A program made the translations under genes and the position numbers. From contig JADJNY010000013.1 of the NCBI GenBank assembly GCA_016714045.1, positions 1-64,000 on the forward strand: DNA of 64,000 bases, in the 5' to 3' direction. Shown piece by piece: positions 10,579-20,342 of the stretch (position 1 is its first letter; the number at the start of each line of letters is the position of its first letter). Source of the stretch: Planctomycetota bacterium. Lineage in GTDB: Bacteria; Planctomycetota; UBA1135; GCA-002686595. The notes under the pieces are model-generated. The model was not told the DNA's origin and did no database searches. It saw only the letters and a program-made list of their open reading frames with translations.

Positions 10579-11865
10579 ATGTCCCAAGTCACGACCGCTC
10601 CCGCCCAGCACGCCACGACGGACGAGTTCAACCCGTTCCTCTCGATGGCGCGCAACTTCAACACCGCCGCCGACCACTTGGGCCTCGACGAAGGCCTGCG
10701 CGAAGTGTTGCGGCGCCCCGACCGCGAGCTGACGGTCGCGATCCCGATCGTGATGGACAGCGGCAAGCTGCAGGTCTTCACCGGCTACCGCGTGCAGCAC
10801 AACTTCTCGCGCGGTCCGTGCAAGGGCGGCATCCGCTACGCGCCCGACGTGAACCTCGACGAGGTGCGCGCGCTGGCCGCGTGGATGACGTGGAAGTGCG
10901 CGGTCGTCGACGTCCCGTTCGGCGGCGGCAAGGGCGGCGTGATCTGCGATCCGCGCAAGCTCAGCCAGGGCGAGCTCGAGCGCATCACGCGCCGCTACAC
11001 CGCGGGGATCATGGACATCCTCGGCCCCGACCGCGACGTGCCGGCGCCGGACGTGAACACGAACGAGCAGACGATGGCGTGGCTCATGGACACGTACTCG
11101 ATGCACGTCCGCCGCACGACGACGGCCGTCGTCACGGGCAAGCCGATCGCGCTCGGCGGCTCGCGCGGCCGCCGCGAAGCGACCGGCCGCGGCGTCATGA
11201 TCTCCTGCCGTGAAGCGCTCAAGAAGCTCGGGCTGCGCCCCGAGAACTCGCGCGTCGTCGTGCAGGGCGCCGGCAACGTCGGCGGGATCGGCGCCGAGCT
11301 CCTCCACCGTGAGGGCTACAAGATCGTCTCGATCAGCGACATGTACGGTGCCATCGCGAACGACAAGGGCCTCGACATCCCGGCCGTGATGGTGCACCTC
11401 AAGAAGACCGGCAAGCTCGCCGGCTTCCCGGGCGCGCGCGAGCTCTCCGGCGCCGAGGCGCTCGAGCTCCCGTGCGAAGTGCTCGTCCCCGCCGCGACCG
11501 AGAACCAGATCACGTCGAAGAACGCGGACCGCATCAAGGCGCGGCTCGTCGTCGAGGGCGCGAACGGCCCGACGACCGCTCCGGCCGACGCGATCCTCGA
11601 GAAGAAGGGCGTGCTCGTCGTGCCCGACATCCTGGCCAACGCCGGCGGCGTCACGGTCAGCTACTTCGAGTGGGTCCAGGACCGCATGGGCTACTTCTGG
11701 ACCGAGGAGCGCGTGAACACGTCGCTCGAGCAGATCATGGTCAAGTCGTTCCAGGACGTCGACGCGGTCATGCAGAAGTACAAGGTCTCGATGCGCATCG
11801 CGGCCTACATCCTCTCGATCGATCGCGTCGCGAGCGTCTACAAGCTGCGCGGGGTGTTCGCGTGA
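10579..11865 (+). CDS. gdhB: Glutamate dehydrogenase, catalytic subunit
   Basis: A 428-residue Glu/Leu dehydrogenase. All substrate and catalytic residues are present: Lys82 in GPCKGGIRY, Lys106 in MTWKCA, Lys118 in FGGGKGG and Asp158 in PAPDVNT. The nucleotide-binding loop is GAGNVGG. It interconverts glutamate and 2-oxoglutarate plus ammonia in the cytoplasm. ATG 10579 is chosen because conserved sequence starts soon after; no good Shine-Dalgarno is visible. The next gene starts within the stop codon (TGATG), so the two are made together. The symbol follows the Thermus two-subunit nomenclature and is an inference. Confidence 0.92.
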   Translation: MSQVTTAPAQHATTDEFNPFLSMARNFNTAADHLGLDEGLREVLRRPDRELTVAIPIVMDSGKLQVFTGYRVQHNFSRGPCKGGIRYAPDVNLDEVRALAAWMTWKCAVVDVPFGGGKGGVICDPRKLSQGELERITRRYTAGIMDILGPDRDVPAPDVNTNEQTMAWLMDTYSMHVRRTTTAVVTGKPIALGGSRGRREATGRGVMISCREALKKLGLRPENSRVVVQGAGNVGGIGAELLHREGYKIVSISDMYGAIANDKGLDIPAVMVHLKKTGKLAGFPGARELSGAEALELPCEVLVPAATENQITSKNADRIKARLVVEGANGPTTAPADAILEKKGVLVVPDILANAGGVTVSYFEWVQDRMGYFWTEERVNTSLEQIMVKSFQDVDAVMQKYKVSMRIAAYILSIDRVASVYKLRGVFA

Positions 11866-13178
11866 TGGAAACGATTCAGGCACCCCCGAACGTCGAGTAC
11901 GACGACCTCGCGCCCTCCAGCCGCTCGCTCGAGGACGAGAACCCGTTCGCCACGATGATGGCGAGCTTCGACGAGGCCGCGGACAAGCTCGGCCTCGACC
12001 CGGACCTCTACGCGCTCCTGCGCAAGCCCGACCGCGAGATCCAGGTGTCGCTGCCCACGCCGATGGACGACGGCACGCTCGCGATCCTCGAGGGCTGGCG
12101 CGTGCAGCACAACGCCGGTCTCGGCCCCTACTTCGGCCCGCTGCGCATCCAGCCGGGTCTGCGCGTGGACGAGCTCCGCGCGCTCGCGGGCTGGATGACG
12201 TGGAAGTGCGCGCTGCTGAACATCCCGTTCGGCGGATCCGCGGGCGGCATCCGCATGTCGGCGCGACGCCACTCCCTCGCCGAACTCGAGCGTGCGGTGC
12301 GCCGCTACGTGTCGAGCCTGCTCTCGGACATCGGCCCCGAGCGCGACATCTTCTCGAGCGACCTCGCGACGAACGAGCAGGTCATGGCGTGGGTGATGGA
12401 CACCGTGTCCATGCACGCGCGCCACACCGAGAACGCGGTCGTGTGCGGGAAGCCGCTCAACCTCGGCGGCACGCACGGCCACGTCGATTCCATCGCGCAG
12501 GGCATGCGCCTCGTGCTCCGGCACGCGCTCGAGCATGCGGGCCTGCCGAAGACCGGCGTGCGCATCGTGATCCAGGGCACCGGACGGCGCGGGGGCAACC
12601 TCGCGCAAATGCTGGCGGCGGACGGCCACAAGATCGTCGCGCTCTCCGACATCAACGGCGCGATCTGGAACGAGCGCGGGCTCGACGTCGCCGCGGCGGT
12701 CCGCGCGCGCGTCGACCACAACGACCTGCGCCGCTCGAAGGGCACGTACGAGGTCATCGGCGCCGAGGAACTCTTCACGCGCCCGTGCGACGTCATCGTT
12801 CCCTGCGCGACGGCCAACGTGATCCACCTGCGCAATGCCCGCACGATCCAGTGCAAGCTGATCGTCGAGGGCGCGCACGCCGCGGTCTCCCCGCGCGCGA
12901 GCCGGATCCTGTCCGAGCGCGACATCGAGGTCGTGCCCGACATCCTCGCGACGGGCGGCGGCGCCGTCGTGAACTACTTCGAGTGGGTGCAGAACCGCGC
13001 GGGCTACGTCTGGCAGCCCGACGTCGTCCAGAGCCGCCTCGCGCGGTTCATGGACGAGGCCTGGGCGGAGCTCATGGCCCTGTCGAAGGAGCACGAGGCT
13101 CCCCTGCGCATGGCCGCGCACATGCTCGCGGTGCGCCGCGTCGCGCAGGCGGACCGCTTGCGCGGGCTCTACGCCTGA
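11865..13178 (+). CDS. gdhA: Glutamate dehydrogenase paralog lacking key lysines, probable regulatory subunit
   Basis: A 437-residue full-length Glu dehydrogenase fold, ATG 11865 overlapping the previous stop by one base. Aligned to its neighbour, the glutamate-binding Lys is Phe90 (GPYFGP) and the catalytic Lys is Ala126 (FGGSAGG), while Lys114 and Asp166 remain. The dinucleotide loop is GTGRRGG in place of GAGNVGG. It is therefore very unlikely to catalyse the reaction alone. In Thermus thermophilus a catalytically poor GdhA subunit pairs with GdhB and confers leucine activation (established knowledge); the same arrangement is inferred here. A nonfunctional duplicate is less likely because the frame and fold are intact. 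Confidence 0.85.
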   Translation: METIQAPPNVEYDDLAPSSRSLEDENPFATMMASFDEAADKLGLDPDLYALLRKPDREIQVSLPTPMDDGTLAILEGWRVQHNAGLGPYFGPLRIQPGLRVDELRALAGWMTWKCALLNIPFGGSAGGIRMSARRHSLAELERAVRRYVSSLLSDIGPERDIFSSDLATNEQVMAWVMDTVSMHARHTENAVVCGKPLNLGGTHGHVDSIAQGMRLVLRHALEHAGLPKTGVRIVIQGTGRRGGNLAQMLAADGHKIVALSDINGAIWNERGLDVAAAVRARVDHNDLRRSKGTYEVIGAEELFTRPCDVIVPCATANVIHLRNARTIQCKLIVEGAHAAVSPRASRILSERDIEVVPDILATGGGAVVNYFEWVQNRAGYVWQPDVVQSRLARFMDEAWAELMALSKEHEAPLRMAAHMLAVRRVAQADRLRGLYA

Positions 13179-13203
13179 CCCGCGGTCGCCCGACGATCCA
13201 CGC

Positions 13204-13243
13204 GAGGCGTCCCGACGAGCAGTCGGGGCGCCTCGCTCGTTTT
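13204..13243 (+). terminator. Rho-independent terminator of the gdh pair
   Basis: A 13-bp stem (13204-13216 with 13222-13234, one G-U pair) closes a GAGCA loop and is followed by a TTTT run at 13240-13243. It lies 26 bp after the stop of the second gdh gene and so ends that operon. It also separates it from the lipoprotein gene at 13295. Confidence 0.8.
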
Positions 13244-13294
13244 CGAGCCTCGCGCCCGGCTGCGAGCGCCCGTCCGCGCCGGTAGCATCCGCGC

Positions 13295-15718
13295 GTGCAC
13301 ACGTTCCCCTTCGCCCGCGCCCTCGTCCTCGCCGTATGCGCCCTCTTCGCCGCGTCGTGCACGAGCGCGGACCGCGCGCCAGAGGCCGCTCGCTCGCCCG
13401 CGCAGGCCGGCGCGGTGGAGCTCGTCCGAGCCGGCGGCGTCGAGCCCGCACGCGCCGACGCGGGCGAGCCCGCGACCTCCGCCGCGCCGCCGGCGGAGTT
13501 CCTCGCGGCGCTCCCCGTCGCCGCGGAACCACCCGCGCGCCCCGCGACGGACTGGCTGGTCGACGCCCGCCCCTACACGGCGCGCGTCTCGCGCTCGGCG
13601 AACGGGCGGCGCGTCGTGCTCGACAACGGGCTCGTGCGGCGCGAGTGGGTGATCGCTCCCGACGTCGCGTGCGTCTCGTTCCGTAACCTCGTGACCGGCG
13701 CCGAGCTCCTGCGCGCGGTGCGCCCCGAGGTGCGCATCGCGCTCGACGCGGGCGGCGAGAGCCCGACGCCCGCCGACGACCGCGCGCGCCCTCTCGCCGC
13801 GGAGGCGAGCGCCGCCGCGCGCCTCGAGCCCGTCGGCGGCCTCGCGGGCCAGACGAACCACGCCTTCTTGACGCCCGCGATGCTCGCCGCGATGACGCGC
13901 GACGCCGCGGCGCGCTGGCGCTGCACGGAGCTCGCGACGGGCCCGATCCGGCCGCGCATCGCGTGGAAGCGCGTCCGCCACGACGAGGGCCGCCCGTGGC
14001 CGCCGCCGGGCGTGGAGCTCGTCTTCCGCTTCGAGCGCGACGGCGCGCGCGGCGCGGCGCCCGTGCTCGAGGTCCGCTACGAGCTCCACGACGGGCTCCC
14101 GCTCGTGTCGAAGTCCTTCGTCCTCGAGAACCAGGGCGCGCCGCGCGTGCTGCACGCGTTCGAGAGCGAGCTGCTCGCCGTCGTCGAGGCGGAGTCGATC
14201 GTCGACCCCGTGACGGATTGGCGCCGGCCCGACCTCCACGTCGAGAGCGACTTCGCGTTCCACGGCATGGACTCGAAGTCCTCCTCGCGCGCCGTGCACT
14301 GGGTCGCCGACCCGCTCTACTCGACGCAGGTGAACTACGAGCGCAAGACGCCTGCGCTGCTCGTGTGCAGCCCCCCGATCGGCCCCGAGCTGCGCCTCGC
14401 GGCCGGAGAGCGCTTCGAGTCGTTCCGTGCGTTCGAGCTCGCGCTCGACACGAGCGACCGCGAACGCGCGGGCCTCGCGCAGCGCCGCATGTACCGCGTG
14501 ATCGCGCCGTGGTGCACGGAGAACCCGCTCCTCCTCCACCTGCGGTCCGCCGACGACGCGAGCGTCGAGCGCGCGATCGATCAGTGCGCCGAGGTCGGGT
14601 TCGAGATGATCGTGCTCTCCTTCGGCAGCGGCTTCGACGTCGAGAACCGTTCGCCCGAGAACCTGGCGCGCGCGAAACGCTGGGTGGAGCTCGCTCGCGC
14701 GCGCGGCGTCGAGCTCGGCACGTACGCGCTGCTCTCCTCGCGCTCGATCGACGCGGCGAACGACGTCGTCGACCGCGCGACGGGGAAGCCCGGCGGCGCG
14801 ATCTTCGGCCACGCGCCGTGCCTGCAAAGCGCCTGGGGCCGGCGGAACTTCGCCGAGCTCTTCGCGACGTACGACGCGACCGGGCTCGCGGTGCTCGAGC
14901 ACGACGGCAGCTACCCCGGCGATCCGTGCGCGTCGACCGAGCATCCCGGCCACGCGGGCTTCCTCGACTCGCAGTGGACGCAGTGGACGGCGATCCGCGA
15001 CCTCTACGCCGCGTTCCGCGCGCGCGGCGTGTATTTGAACGTGCCCGACTATTACTTCCTCGCCGGTTCGAGCAAGACGGGGATGGGGTACCGCGAGACG
15101 AACTGGTCGCTCCCGCGCGAGGAGCAGATCCTGCACGCGCGCCAGAACGTCTTCGACGGCACCTTCGAGAAGACGCCGACGATGGGCTGGATGTTCGTGC
15201 CGCTCTCCGAGTACCAGGGCGGCGGCGCGGCGGCGACGATCGAGCCGCTCTCCGAGCACCTCGACGCGTACGAGGCGCACCTCGCGAACGACCTCGGGCT
15301 CGGCGTGCAGGCGTGCTGGCGCGGCCCGCGGCTCTACGACACGGACGCGACGAAGGCGCTCGTGAAGAGGTGGGTCGCGTTCTACCGCGCGCACCGCGCG
15401 ATCCTCGAGTTGGACCTGCTGCACGGACGCCGCGCCGACGGCCGCGACGTCGACTGGATGCTGCACGTGAACCCCGAGCTCGACGAGTGCGCGCTCGCGA
15501 TGGCGTACAACCCGCTCCCCGAGGCCGCGGAGCGCGAGCTCGTGCTCCCGCTCCATTACGCGGGCTGCGCGGCGGGCGACGTAGTCCTTGTCCGCGTGCA
15601 CGACGGCCCCGAGACGCGGATGCGGGTCGGCGCGCGCGAGGAGCTCCCCGTGCGCGTGCGCATCGACGCGCGTTCGGCGACGTGGGTCGTCGTCCGGCGC
15701 GCGCGCTCTTCCCGGTAG
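13295..15718 (+). CDS. Glycosidase-like lipoprotein (alpha-galactosidase-like TIM barrel)
   Basis: An 807-residue exported protein starting at GTG 13295 with a lipobox LFAASC. An N-terminal beta-rich domain (about 80-400) is followed by a TIM-barrel region resembling clan GH-D alpha-galactosidases: EMIVLSFGSGFDVEN, LEHDGSYPGDPC with a candidate catalytic Asp, VYLNVPDYYF and GYRETNWSLPRE. A C-terminal beta domain closes it (DWMLHVNPEL, MAYNPLP). Similar proteins in Bacteroidota and Planctomycetota are labelled alpha-galactosidase but are distant from characterised enzymes (family knowledge, not checked). It probably trims glycans outside the inner membrane. Substrate is unknown. It stands alone after the gdh terminator. 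Confidence 0.7.
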   Translation: MHTFPFARALVLAVCALFAASCTSADRAPEAARSPAQAGAVELVRAGGVEPARADAGEPATSAAPPAEFLAALPVAAEPPARPATDWLVDARPYTARVSRSANGRRVVLDNGLVRREWVIAPDVACVSFRNLVTGAELLRAVRPEVRIALDAGGESPTPADDRARPLAAEASAAARLEPVGGLAGQTNHAFLTPAMLAAMTRDAAARWRCTELATGPIRPRIAWKRVRHDEGRPWPPPGVELVFRFERDGARGAAPVLEVRYELHDGLPLVSKSFVLENQGAPRVLHAFESELLAVVEAESIVDPVTDWRRPDLHVESDFAFHGMDSKSSSRAVHWVADPLYSTQVNYERKTPALLVCSPPIGPELRLAAGERFESFRAFELALDTSDRERAGLAQRRMYRVIAPWCTENPLLLHLRSADDASVERAIDQCAEVGFEMIVLSFGSGFDVENRSPENLARAKRWVELARARGVELGTYALLSSRSIDAANDVVDRATGKPGGAIFGHAPCLQSAWGRRNFAELFATYDATGLAVLEHDGSYPGDPCASTEHPGHAGFLDSQWTQWTAIRDLYAAFRARGVYLNVPDYYFLAGSSKTGMGYRETNWSLPREEQILHARQNVFDGTFEKTPTMGWMFVPLSEYQGGGAAATIEPLSEHLDAYEAHLANDLGLGVQACWRGPRLYDTDATKALVKRWVAFYRAHRAILELDLLHGRRADGRDVDWMLHVNPELDECALAMAYNPLPEAAERELVLPLHYAGCAAGDVVLVRVHDGPETRMRVGAREELPVRVRIDARSATWVVVRRARSSR

Positions 15719-15798
15719 CGGAAACGGAAGCTAGCCTGGGCGCGGATCGCGCGCGGATCGTCCGTCCTCGTGCGCGCAAGGCGAGGAGGAGGTTCGCG

Positions 15799-16922
15799 AT
15801 GCAGAGCGGCGTGACCGTGCTCGTTTCGACCCGCAAGGGCGCGTGGTTCCTCGAGAGCGACGCGCGGCGGTCGAGCTTCCGCATGACGGGCCCGCACTTC
15901 TTCGGGCGCATGGTGTTCCACATCGTGCTCGACCCGCGCGACGGGCGCACGCTGCTCGCCGCGTCGAAGACGGGCCACCTCGGCCCGACCGTGTACCGCT
16001 CCACCGACCGCGGCGCGACGTGGACCGAAGCGAAGGTGCCGCCCGCGTTCCCGAAGACGGGCCCCGCGGGCCGCGCGGTCGACCACGTGTTCTGGCTGAC
16101 GCCGGGCCACGCGAGCGAGCCCGGCACGTGGTGGGCGGGCACGTCGCCGCAGGGGCTCTTCGCGAGCGACGACGGCGGCGTCACGTGGCGGAGCGTCGCG
16201 GGCTTCAACGAGCACCCGATGTACTCGGCGTGGACCGGCGGCGAGAAGGACGGCACGCCGGACGGGCCGAAGCTGCACTCGATCCAGGTCGACCCGCGCG
16301 ACGCGCGGCACCTGTACGGGATGTCCTCCGGCGGCACGTTCGAGAGCACGGACAGGGCGCGACCTGGGCGCCGCGCAACCAGGGCTGCGCGGCGGACTTC
16401 CTGCCGAGCCCGGACGCGGAGTTCGGCCACGACCCGCACTGCGTCGTCGTGCACCCGGCTCGGCCCGACCGCCTCTACCAGCAGAACCACTGCGGCATGT
16501 ACCGCCTCGATCGTCCGTCGACGCGCTGGACGCGCATCGGCGACGCGATGCCGCGCGACGTCGGCGACATCGGCTTCCCGATCGTCGCGCACCCGCGCGA
16601 TCCCGACACGGCGTGGGTGTTCCCGATGGACGGCACGTCCGTGTGGCCGCGCACGAGCATCGCGGGGAAGCCCGCCGCGTACAGGACGCGCGACGGCGGC
16701 GCGTCGTGGCAGCGCCAGGACGCGGGGTTCCCCAAGGAGCAAGCGTGGTGGACCGTGAAGCGCCAAGCGATGGCGGCGGACCACCTCGACCCGGTCGGGC
16801 TCTACCTCGGCACCACGAACGGCGAGGTGTGGGCGAGCCACGACGAAGGCGGCACGTGGCGCGAGATCGCGCGGCACCTCCCCCACGTCTACGCCGTGAC
16901 GACGGCGCCGAGCGCGTCGTGA
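15799..16922 (+). CDS. BNR/sialidase-type beta-propeller protein (frameshifted)
   Basis: The ATG at 15799 has a strong AGGAGG upstream at about 15786-15791. The protein has repeated Asp-box units such as YRSTDRGATW, FASDDGGVTW, YRTRDGGASW and WASHDEGGTW, a six- or seven-bladed BNR propeller as in sialidases and photosystem-assembly-like proteins. A frame change near 16352 is best explained by one lost G in GACAGGGGCGCG, which restores TDRGATW. No signal peptide is visible, so it is probably cytoplasmic. Its stop overlaps the start of a MoaD/ThiS-like gene (GTGA), and such pairs recur in many bacteria (recollection, not checked). No sialidase catalytic residues were identified. Confidence 0.8.
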
Positions 16923-17182
16923 GGGTGCGCGTCCCCACGCACCTCCACGACTACACGAGCGGACGCGCGGAGGTGGAGCTCGCGCACGTCGCGACGCTCG
17001 GCGACGTGCTGCGCGAGCTCGACCAGCGCTACCCCGGCCTGCGTTTCCGCGTCGTCGACGAGCAGGACCGGATCCGCCGCCACATCCAGTTCTTCGTCGC
17101 CGGCCGCGTCGCGCGCGACCTCGCGCACCCGGTCGGCGAACACGACGAGGTGCAGATCGTCGCGGCGCTCTCCGGGGGGTAG
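16919..17182 (+). CDS. MoaD/ThiS-family ubiquitin-like protein
   Basis: An 87-residue beta-grasp protein whose GTG start at 16919 overlaps the BNR gene stop by four bases. It ends in ALSGG; a C-terminal Gly-Gly is the site of adenylation and thiocarboxylation in MoaD and ThiS. The core VRVPTHLHDYTSG...LRELDQRYPGL...VGEHDEVQIVAALSGG fits the family. No moaE, moeB or thiF lies in the window, so it could be a sulfur carrier for an unknown pathway or a protein-modifier-like element linked to the BNR partner. Acting in molybdenum cofactor synthesis for the formate dehydrogenase is possible but not supported by position. Confidence 0.82.
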   Translation: MRVRVPTHLHDYTSGRAEVELAHVATLGDVLRELDQRYPGLRFRVVDEQDRIRRHIQFFVAGRVARDLAHPVGEHDEVQIVAALSGG

Positions 17183-17325
17183 CCGCGCCGCCGCGACCGC
17201 GAAGGACGGCGCCATGCCGTCGGATTCCGTGTTCGTTGCGCATGGAATCGGCATTCCACGCGGCGCCTCGGGCTTGCGTCTCCAGTGTGGAGCCTTCGCC
17301 TCAGGCCCCCACCTGGAGGATCCCC

Positions 17326-20300
17326 ATGCAACGCTCTCTGCTCGCACTCGTCGTCGCCGGCTTCGCTGCCGTCGGCCAAGCCCAGACCTGCACGCCCGAA
17401 TGGAAGCCCAGCTTCGGAGGTCCGGCGTCGTTCATCACCTACGACGCACGCCCCTTCGATCTCGACGGCGCGGGGCCCGCGGCAGTCGCGCTCTGCTTCG
17501 CGCACGGGGGCTCGGTCGCCGCGTGGGACGGAACGGCGGAGCGCACGCTCGGCGAGTTCTCGATGACGGTCACGCCGTTCTTCCCCGAGGTCCGGGCCTG
17601 CGTCGCGTTCGACCCGGATGGAACGGGCCCGCTGCCCGAGGCGCTTGTCGCGGCCGGCGCGTTCGACCATGTCGGAGCGGTCGTCGCGAGCAACGTCGCG
17701 CGTTTCAACGGCACGACTTGGTCCGCGCTCGGCACGGGACGAACGGCAAGGTGTACGAGCTGTTCGTCCACGACGAGGACGGCTCCGGCCCGAATCCGCC
17801 GCGGCTCTTCGCGGGAGGTGAGTTCTCGTTCGCTGGCGGCGTGTCGGCTCGCGGCATCGCGCGCTGGAATGGCACGAGCTGGTCGGCGGTAGGCCCGGTG
17901 GGGTCCGTCGGCACGTTGGTGGACGCGCTCGCCACGCACGACTTCGACGGCGCGGGTCCCCTCCCGCCCGCTCTCGTCGCGGGCGGCTCCTTCACGAGTC
18001 TCGGCGGCATCGGCGGCAATGTCGCGCGATGGAACGGAACGAGTTGGAGCGCGATCGGCGCGGGCCTCGCCGGGCAGGTCCTCGCGCTCGCCGCCCACGA
18101 TCCCGACGGCGCGGGTCCCGCGCCCGAGGAGCTCTACGCCGGCGGCGGCACCCTCGTCGGCGCGAACCAACTCGCGAGGTTCAACGGGACCGCATGGAGC
18201 GGCGCCGCCGCGTTCACGAACTCGCTCGGGATCGCCGGCGTCTGGAGCCTCGCGAGCCTGGACGACGACGGCGCCGGCCCCGCGCCGGCGGCGCTCTACG
18301 CGAGCGGCGAATTCACGCAGGTGGGCGCCGTGCCGGCGAACACGGTCGCGCGCCTCGCGGGCGGCGCGTGGACGGCGCTCGGCACGGGCCTCGGGCATTC
18401 GAACGGGTTCGGTCCCATAGGCTACTGCCTCACGCGCTACGACCCAGCTGGGGCGGAGCCCGACACGCTCGTCGTCGGCGGCTTCTTCGATCGTGCGGGC
18501 GGAGCGCCCGTGCTCTCGGTCGCGAGCTTCGACGGCGCCAACTGGCGCGAGATCGTCCACGGCCCCGACCGAGGCGTGCTCGCGCTCGCCTCGGCGGATC
18601 TCGACGGCCCCGGCCCGGCGGGCCGCGCGCTCTACGTCGGCGGCAACTTCGCGTTCGTCGGATCGACGCCCGCGAACCGGGTTGCGAAATGGGAGCCGAG
18701 CGGCTGGTCCGCACTCGGCAGTGGCATGAGCTCGAGCACGCCCGGGTCCACCGTGAAGGTGTCTGCGCTCGTGGAGTTCGACGAAGACGGCGCGGGGACC
18801 GGGCTCCCGACACTGATCGCCGGCGGACTCTTCGACCTCGCCGACGGACTCCCGGCCCAGAACGTCGCGCGCTGGGACGGTTCGGCGTGGTCCACGCTGG
18901 GCGGAGGCCTCGGCGGCTTCCTCGGCGCCGAGTGCCGCGCGCTCGCCATCTACGACGAGGACGGCGCGGGGCCAGGGAACGCAGCACTCTTCGCCGCGGG
19001 GCCGTTCTCCGATGCGGGCGGCGTGCCATCGATCGGCGTCGCACGCTGGAACGGCAGCGCGTGGTCGACCGTGGGGACCAACATGTCGGGACTCTTCAGC
19101 ATGGCCGAGGCGTTGACCGTCGCGGACCTCGGCGCCGGACCCGAGCTCTACCTCGGGGGCTCGTTCAGCCAGATCGGTGGCATCGCCGCGCGCAACGTCG
19201 CGCGCTGGAACGGGACCTCGTGGTCCGCGCTCGGCACGGGCACGAACGGACCGGGGAGCGGAACGGGCCAGATCCTCGAGCTCCTCGCCGCCGACCTCGA
19301 CGGGCCCGGACCGGGCGGGAACGCGCTCTATGCGGGTGGCTACTTCACGAGCGCGGGCGGCGTCAGCGCAGTGCGCATCGCGCGCTGGAACGGCACGGCG
19401 TGGTCCGCGCTCGGCACGGGACTCGGTGACGCGGTGAGCTCCAACGTGGGCGTGCACTCGCTCGCGAGCTTCGACGCGGACGGCGCGGGCCCCGGGACGC
19501 CGGTCCTCTACGCGGGCGGGTACTTCATCGGGACGCCGAGCGGGCTCGACGTGCTGCATTTCGCGGCCTGGAACGGCTCCGCATGGTCGAACCCCGGCGC
19601 GGCGCCCGATGAAGCCGGCCTCGGCGTGCGTGCGTTCCTCGTGCACGACGTCGACGGCGCGGGCGCGTCGCCAGACGAACTCTTCGTCGGCGGCGACTTC
19701 CAGCGGATCGGAGCGCTGACGACCGTCCGCGTCGCGCGCCTCGGCTGCCCGTTCACGGACGTCGACGCTGACGGGATCGAGGACGGCTCGGACAACTGCC
19801 CCCTCGTATCGAACCCGGCGCAGTCCGACTCCGACCTGGACGGAATCGGCGACGCGTGCGACGCGCAGCTCGCATTCTGTGCCGGAGACGGCAGCCTCGC
19901 GACGCCCTGCCCGTGCGCGAACACCGGCGGCTCGGGCCGCGGCTGCGCGAATTCGGTCCAAAGCCTCGGCGCCGTGCTCGAGCTCGCGGGCGACTCCGTC
20001 CCGGACACGCTCGTGCTGCTCGGCTCGGGCATGCCCGCGTCCGTCTCGTGCATCTACCTTCAGGGCGATCTCGAGGACCCGTCTGGCCTCGTCTTCGGCG
20101 ACGGCGTGCGCTGCGCGACCGGCAGCCTCATCCGCCTCCGGACGAAGCAAAACAGCGGCGGCGCGTCGCAGTTCCCCGAGCCCGGCGACCCATCGGTCTC
20201 CACGCGCGGACAGGTCGCGCCGGGAAGCGGCGTCGTGCGCTACTACCAGACGTACTACCGCAACTCGGCCGGGCTCTTCTGTCCGCCGGAGACGTTCAAC

Positions 20301-20330
20301 GTGACGAACGGACAGCGCGTGGTCTGGTGA
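17326..20330 (+). CDS. Secreted WNGTSW-repeat beta-propeller protein with TSP3 and shared C-terminal domain (frameshifted)
   Basis: ATG 17326 is preceded by GGAGGA at 17315-17320 and a signal peptide (MQRSLLALVVAGFAAVGQAQ). About a dozen units of 55-65 residues follow, each with VARWNGTSWSALG and a DxDGAGP/LYAGG segment. A thrombospondin type-3 calcium-binding segment (DVDADGIEDGSDNCP, DSDLDGIGDACD) leads to a C-terminal domain from 19875 (FCAGDG...PCPCANTG...YYQTYYRN...FNVTNGQRVVW) shared by five proteins here. A frameshift near 17738 fits one lost C in GGCACGGGCACG. It is probably exported and cell-surface or extracellular. The repeats resemble Kelch-like propellers; the ligand is unknown. 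Confidence 0.82.
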
Positions 20331-20342
20331 GCGCGAGGGCGG

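Noticed and set aside
11838..17243. An 1801-codon open frame on the minus strand
   Set aside because: It is antisense to the second gdh gene, the glycosidase-like lipoprotein and the BNR gene, is extremely Arg/Ala-rich, and has no motif; it is a high-GC shadow.
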